Assembly: GCA_001644045.1 (NCBI GenBank)
Contig: LUUF01000099.1
Span: 1 to 64,000, forward strand
DNA: 64,000 nucleotides
Direction: 5' to 3'
Origin: Methylomonas methanica
GTDB lineage: Bacteria > Pseudomonadota > Gammaproteobacteria > Methylococcales > Methylomonadaceae
The notes below the pieces were generated by a model. It was not told where the DNA came from and searched no databases. It was given only the letters and a program-made list of their open reading frames with translations. Positions 62,571 through 64,000 of this stretch are shown piece after piece. The translations under genes and the position numbers were made by a program. Positions within the stretch are counted from its first letter, which is position 1. Each line of letters starts with the position of its first letter.

Positions 62571-64000
62571 CTAATTCAACATCGTTTTCAGCGCGGCCAG
62601 GCTGGCCTTGCCGCGCTGCTTGATTTCTTCCGGAGCCAACTGTTTTTTGTTGGCCCACTCCAAATCATCTTCCGGCAGTTCGTTCAAGAACCGGCTGGGT
62701 TCGCACTCAGCCATATCGCCGTAGCGCTTGCGGTGGGTGCAATAGCTAAAGGTCAGGGTTTGCTGGGCGCGGGTGATGCCGACATAAGCTAGGCGCCGTT
62801 CCTCCTCGATATTATCGGTTTCGATACTGTTTTGATGCGGCAGCAGGTTTTCTTCCATGCCGATCAAAAACACATGCGGAAACTCCAGACCCTTGGCGGC
62901 ATGCAGCGTCATCAAGCTCACCTGATCGCCGGCTTCGTCTTCCTGATTGCGATCCAAAATATCCAGCAGCATCACCTTGGCGATCACATCCGCCAGCGAC
63001 TGCTCGACGCCTTGCTCCTTGGTGGCAATCCGCTGCAGCCACTCGATCAACTCATAAACGTTTTTCAATTTACGTTCCGCCGACGCCGGGGTTTTACTGT
63101 TCTCTTGCAGCCAGGCCGAATAGTTTATTTCGTCAACCATCCGGTTAATCACGACAAAGGTATCCTCGCGCTCGGTCTTGATAGCAGTTTCCTTCAGCCA
63201 ATCGCAAAATTTGCTTAGTCGCTGCATCGACTTTTCCGGCAGCCGTTGCTGCAGACCCAACTCGTTGCAGGCCGCAAACAGACTGATATGCCGCTCGTTG
63301 GCATAAGCGCCGAGCTTTTCCAGCGTAGTCGGGCCGATCTCTCGGCGCGGGGTGTTAATCACCCGCAAAAATGCCGCGTCGTCGTCGCGATTAACCAGCA
63401 GCCGCAGATAAGCCAACACGTCCTTGATCTCCGCGTAGGAAAAAAACGAGGCGCTACCGCTGATGAAATAGGGCACATTGTTCTCGCGCAATTCCTTCTC
63501 GAACAAACGAGACTGGTGGTTGCCGCGATACAGGATTGCATAATCGCCATAACTGCCGCCTGTCTTGAAGCGGTGATGGACTATCTCGGCGGTGACTTGC
63601 TTGGCTTCGGCAACGTCGTTCTTATGGCTGAGCACCCGCAGCGGGTCGCCATAACCCAGCTCGCTCCATAATTTTTTCTCGAAGGCATGCGGGTTATTGG
63701 CGATCAATTGATTGGCCACCTTTAAAATCCGCCCGGCGGAACGGTAATTTTGTTCCAACTTGATCACCTGCAAGCGGCTGTAATCCTTTTGCAACTGGCC
63801 CAGGTTTTCCGGCTGCGCGCCACGCCAGGCGTAGATCGACTGATCATCGTCGCCGACCACCGTGAAGCGGCCCAGATTGCCGGCCAATAGCTTAACCAAT
63901 TGGTATTGGGTGATGTTGGTGTCCTGATATTCGTCTACCAGCAAATAGCGAATCTTGTTCTGCCATTTTTCCAACACGGCCGGATGCTGTTGGAACAGCA
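62571..64000 (-). CDS. rep: ATP-dependent DNA helicase Rep (C-terminal part, runs off right edge)
   Basis: About 476 codons of a UvrD/Rep superfamily 1 helicase. The open frame continues to the window edge (LFQQHPAVLEKW before LLVDEYQDTN). Visible motifs are II (VDEYQDTN), III (DDQSIYAWRGA), IV (LEQNYRS), V (LMTLHAAKGLEFPHVFLIGMEE) and VI (YVGITRAQQTL). The sequence follows Rep rather than UvrD or PcrA (for example EEERRLAYVGITRAQQTLTFSYC). Walker A lies outside the window. Confidence 0.92.
   Translation of the reverse strand, partial: LFQQHPAVLEKWQNKIRYLLVDEYQDTNITQYQLVKLLAGNLGRFTVVGDDDQSIYAWRGAQPENLGQLQKDYSRLQVIKLEQNYRSAGRILKVANQLIANNPHAFEKKLWSELGYGDPLRVLSHKNDVAEAKQVTAEIVHHRFKTGGSYGDYAILYRGNHQSRLFEKELRENNVPYFISGSASFFSYAEIKDVLAYLRLLVNRDDDAAFLRVINTPRREIGPTTLEKLGAYANERHISLFAACNELGLQQRLPEKSMQRLSKFCDWLKETAIKTEREDTFVVINRMVDEINYSAWLQENSKTPASAERKLKNVYELIEWLQRIATKEQGVEQSLADVIAKVMLLDILDRNQEDEAGDQVSLMTLHAAKGLEFPHVFLIGMEENLLPHQNSIETDNIEEERRLAYVGITRAQQTLTFSYCTHRKRYGDMAECEPSRFLNELPEDDLEWANKKQLAPEEIKQRGKASLAALKTMLN

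Noticed and set aside
1-64000. CRISPR array, tRNA, rRNA or phage module
   Set aside because: No regularly spaced repeats, tRNA-like cloverleaf or phage genes were found; the tandem repeats at 54551-54647 lack spacers.

Overview
The window reads as chromosomal DNA of a gammaproteobacterium with mid-50s percent GC. Two conserved gene orders support this: rhlB opposite trxA-rho, as in enterobacteria, and gshB-tonB-yqgE-ruvX-pyrR-pyrB-pyrC', as in Pseudomonas. The dissolved inorganic carbon (DIC) cluster, the proteins' general resemblance to Methylomonas-type methanotrophs and the style of the intergenic repeats make a Methylococcales-like organism my best guess. That last step is inference from memory and was not tested. 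No rRNA, tRNA, CRISPR array, prophage or insertion-sequence transposase was seen.

Layout. 1-941: 5' part of a membrane PAS sensor that runs off the left edge. 942-1535: a stretch with no convincing gene. 1536-13670 (minus): a DIC cluster transcribed as NuoM-like, (hairpin repeat), DabA, DabB, NuoM-like, NuoM-like, beta carbonic anhydrase, SulP. 13830-16733 (plus): a diiron-type metallo-beta-lactamase protein followed directly by a GGDEF-EAL protein. 16739-24531 (plus): housekeeping run rlmH-maf-rng-yhdP-nitrilase-bamC-like. 24547-25782: moaC opposite moaDE. 25788-29030 (minus): a small coiled-coil protein, a GH5 glucanase and an ABC exporter-like protein whose ATPase motifs are all degenerate. 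29240-35347: rho, trxA, rhlB, yrfG, a chemoreceptor, nudE. 35380-52399 (minus): a MoxR/Bat operon interrupted by a 1385-residue c-di-GMP protein and by a CNNM/CorC protein plus a heavy-metal RND pump. 52466-59144 (minus): LOG-family protein, pyrimidine genes, ruvX, yqgE, tonB, gshB. 59284-59688 (plus): rpmB-rpmG. 59745-64000: a cNMP/rhodanese protein, a DegQ-type protease and the C-terminal part of Rep helicase, which runs off the right edge.

How it works together. The DIC cluster should make and hold intracellular bicarbonate: DabA is the vectorial carbonic anhydrase, DabB and the NuoM relatives are candidate proton paths, and SulP plus a soluble carbonic anhydrase give a second route. The Bat operon is probably an envelope stress or maturation system. 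The pyr genes encode a class A aspartate transcarbamoylase, with PyrC' as a catalytically dead structural subunit.

Most unusual points. (i) Two operon junctions (nuoM-like/dabA and pyrB/pyrC') each carry a hairpin-rich repeat that forms a small ORF overlapping the upstream stop and ending at the downstream start; the two share the core TGCAAGGATGCA. (ii) One NuoM-like subunit has lost key charged residues. (iii) An ABC protein has lost every ATP-handling motif but kept its fold. (iv) An O2-binding-type diiron domain is paired with a c-di-GMP enzyme.
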